7,960 nucleotides of DNA. Source: Acetobacteraceae bacterium (lineage in GTDB: Bacteria; Pseudomonadota; Alphaproteobacteria; Acetobacterales; Acetobacteraceae). The number at the start of each line of letters is the position of its first letter. The first letter of the stretch is position 1. The DNA lies in the NCBI GenBank assembly GCA_030039695.1, contig JASHVB010000732.1, forward strand, positions 1 to 7,960. The letters are read 5' to 3'. Below, piece after piece: positions 6,274-7,960 of this stretch. The notes beneath the pieces are model-generated. The model was not told the DNA's origin. It worked only from the letters and a program-made list of their open reading frames with translations, and made no database searches. Both the position numbers and the translations under genes were made by a program.

Positions 6274-7806
6274 ATGACGTATTCCAACCAGACGATTCGC
6301 ATCGCGATTCCCATTGTGGTCATGGCAGCGCTCATGGCGATCGGTGGATGGACGCCGGCGATGGCTGAAGCTCCCAGTGCCTGCAATGTGCCAGCCGTCG
6401 TTGCCCGCTCCTTGCCGGCGATCGTCAATATCACCGTCGTAAGAGTGATTACCGGCAACGGCGAAGAGAGCGGGGAGACCGCCGACGCAGCCAGCGAGAC
6501 GGTCGAGCACGGCAGCAGGCCGACACCCGAAAGCAGCGAACCCGCCGGTCCGCATTTCGAGACGTTCGTTGGGTCCGGGGCGATTATCAATTCCGCGGGG
6601 ATTATCATCACCAATAAGCATGTCATTAAGGACGCAGCGATCATCAGAGTCATGTTCAGCAACAGAACCGAGATGCCAGCGCAACTGATCGGGGCAGCTG
6701 CGCTGATCGACCTGGCGGTTCTCAAGGTGAACGTGCCCGAACCTCTGCCGACACTCTCTTTTGGCAACAGCGATGCCTTGCAGGTTGGGCAATCCGTCAT
6801 CGCGGTCGGCAACCCGCTTGGCCTCGGCACCTCGGTCAGCGTTGGCGTCGTCAGCGCAAGGGGCCGCGACCTGATGCGCTCACCGTTTGACGACTACATT
6901 CAAACCGATGCGACGATCAATCCCGGAAATTCGGGCGGCCCATTGTTGGATTGCGACGGCAACATCGTTGGGATCGATACCGCGTTGCTATCCAATAGCA
7001 CGGTGCTGGGCTCCATTGGGCTCGGATTTGCGTTGGCGTCGAACGTCACGCGATTCGTCGCCGACAGGCTGGTGAATCCGGACAGCGGCGCTCCGAACTG
7101 GATCGGAATGCACTTGGAGAACTTGAGCGGCCGTCTCGCGACGATCTTCGGGTGGCCGGATATGTCCGGCGCGATCGTTACCAGCGTGGAGCCGGGAAGT
7201 CCGGCCGAGAAGGCTGCGATTCAGCCCGGCGACATCATTGTCGGCGCCGACGGGCGGGGACTGAACAACGCCAGTGCCATCTTGCGCTTTGTCGTCACCC
7301 GGCCTGTGGGGCAGCCGATCTCATTGCTGGACTGGCGCGACGATCAGATGACGAACGTTGTGGTTCGCGGGCAGCATTGGCCGCAGATGATGGCGTTGCG
7401 CAGCGACGTGTTGGCCAGCCCAGCCAGTGTGGCGGAGGCGCAGGCGGCGGGCCTCGGCCTTCATATCGTCGCAATGAAGGGCGCGGCGCAAAACGGCGGC
7501 TCTACACCTGGTGTTACGGTTGATGCGGTGACGCCCGGCTCTCAGGCCGCCGACCTTGGGATACAGCCCGGTGACGAGATAGAGCGAGTCGACAACAAGC
7601 CAGCCACCACGCCCGCCGCCGTCATGCAGCAGCTCGCGCGCGGATCGTCGGCTGATGGGGATCTCGTAGCGCTTCTGATCCACAACAAGGCGGGCACGCG
7701 ATGGGTCACCTTGTATGTCGGGCGCGTCTACGTGGCCGGGCTGATCGCAAGGCCACCGCTGCCAGGTGGATTCGGACCAATCGGCGACATGGATACCGCG
7801 CCGTAG
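6274..7806 (+). CDS. Periplasmic HtrA/DegP-like serine endoprotease with two PDZ domains
   Basis: The 510-residue product is a trypsin-like protease of the HtrA (DegP/DegQ) family, which degrades or refolds damaged envelope proteins. The ATG at 6274 is preceded by AGGGA at 6261-6265 and begins a signal peptide (hydrophobic core IAIPIVVMAALMA, likely cleavage after AMA at residue 31). The frame extends upstream to 6046, but that part has no family character. The catalytic triad is His116 (IITNKHVIKDA), Asp146 (LIDLAVLKV) and Ser220 (TINPGNSGGPLLD). Two PDZ domains follow, at about 275-366 (SVEPGSPAEKAAIQPGDIIV) and 395-482 (VTPGSQAADLGIQPGDEIE). An acidic, Ser/Thr/Pro-rich segment at 61-95 occupies the place of the regulatory LA loop of DegP. 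The overall length is close to DegP (about 475 residues). The gene stands alone and shows no sign of transfer or decay. Its relation to the hydrolase locus is probably only proximity. Confidence 0.93.
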   Translation: MTYSNQTIRIAIPIVVMAALMAIGGWTPAMAEAPSACNVPAVVARSLPAIVNITVVRVITGNGEESGETADAASETVEHGSRPTPESSEPAGPHFETFVGSGAIINSAGIIITNKHVIKDAAIIRVMFSNRTEMPAQLIGAAALIDLAVLKVNVPEPLPTLSFGNSDALQVGQSVIAVGNPLGLGTSVSVGVVSARGRDLMRSPFDDYIQTDATINPGNSGGPLLDCDGNIVGIDTALLSNSTVLGSIGLGFALASNVTRFVADRLVNPDSGAPNWIGMHLENLSGRLATIFGWPDMSGAIVTSVEPGSPAEKAAIQPGDIIVGADGRGLNNASAILRFVVTRPVGQPISLLDWRDDQMTNVVVRGQHWPQMMALRSDVLASPASVAEAQAAGLGLHIVAMKGAAQNGGSTPGVTVDAVTPGSQAADLGIQPGDEIERVDNKPATTPAAVMQQLARGSSADGDLVALLIHNKAGTRWVTLYVGRVYVAGLIARPPLPGGFGPIGDMDTAP

Positions 7807-7960
7807 CGATCTGCTGACGACACGGTATCCGCTCATCAAGGTCAGCGCTGTTAATACGTGCGGGACCACGGGCTCCGGCCCGCCTCTCATCGATGTCGGC
7901 TTCGCGCGAAACTGACCCGTTATCCCGCGGAACATCGCATTGAACCAATCACTTGACAAT

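Noticed and set aside
7860..7883. GC-rich hairpin (CGGGC-TCCG-GCCCG) after the protease gene
   Set aside because: The stem is only five pairs and no T-tract follows, so a terminator cannot be supported.
7953..7958. Perfect TTGACA -35 hexamer at the window end
   Set aside because: The -10 position falls outside the window, so a promoter cannot be judged.
7321..7959. Long minus-strand open frame of 212 codons
   Set aside because: It lies mostly antisense to the conserved protease and has no recognisable domain; a shadow of codon bias.

Overview
The window is GC-rich DNA whose gene families and strong AGGAG-type ribosome binding sites suggest a member of the Pseudomonadota (alpha- or betaproteobacteria). 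The exact lineage cannot be fixed from this sequence. There are no RNA genes, CRISPR arrays or recognisable insertion sequences.

Left part (1-2631): a small hydrolase locus, partly in ruins. An alpha/beta-hydrolase of the non-heme chloroperoxidase/esterase type runs leftward off the window edge and carries a one-base frameshift near position 160. Divergent from it, after a 368-base gap holding an inverted repeat and a direct repeat, comes a rightward set. It consists of a small two-helix membrane protein of the XapX (DUF1427) family, a YtcJ-type amidohydrolase overlapping it by ATGA, and an isochorismatase-family cysteine hydrolase with a TTG start and a perfect ribosome binding site. The amidohydrolase is a wreck. 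Its N-terminal 69 codons join directly to the C-terminal tail of the same family, with the catalytic barrel deleted, and the tail then changes frame.

Middle (2606-5476, minus strand): one large intact regulator with an OmpR/PhoB-type winged helix, a STAND/NB-ARC-like ATPase module and a long TPR-like C-terminus. It converges on the isochorismatase gene, and their 3' ends overlap by 26 bases. Its place beside the hydrolase genes makes it a candidate regulator of them, but this is inference.

Right part: a 797-base stretch (5477-6273) with no convincing gene, then an intact periplasmic HtrA/DegP-like serine protease with signal peptide, catalytic triad and two PDZ domains (6274-7806). A short tail follows to the window end.

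The hydrolases look like enzymes of an uncharacterised amide/ester degradation route that is being lost here. XapX, the cysteine hydrolase and the regulator still read as intact, while two enzyme genes are broken. The protease is probably an independent envelope-stress or quality-control gene.
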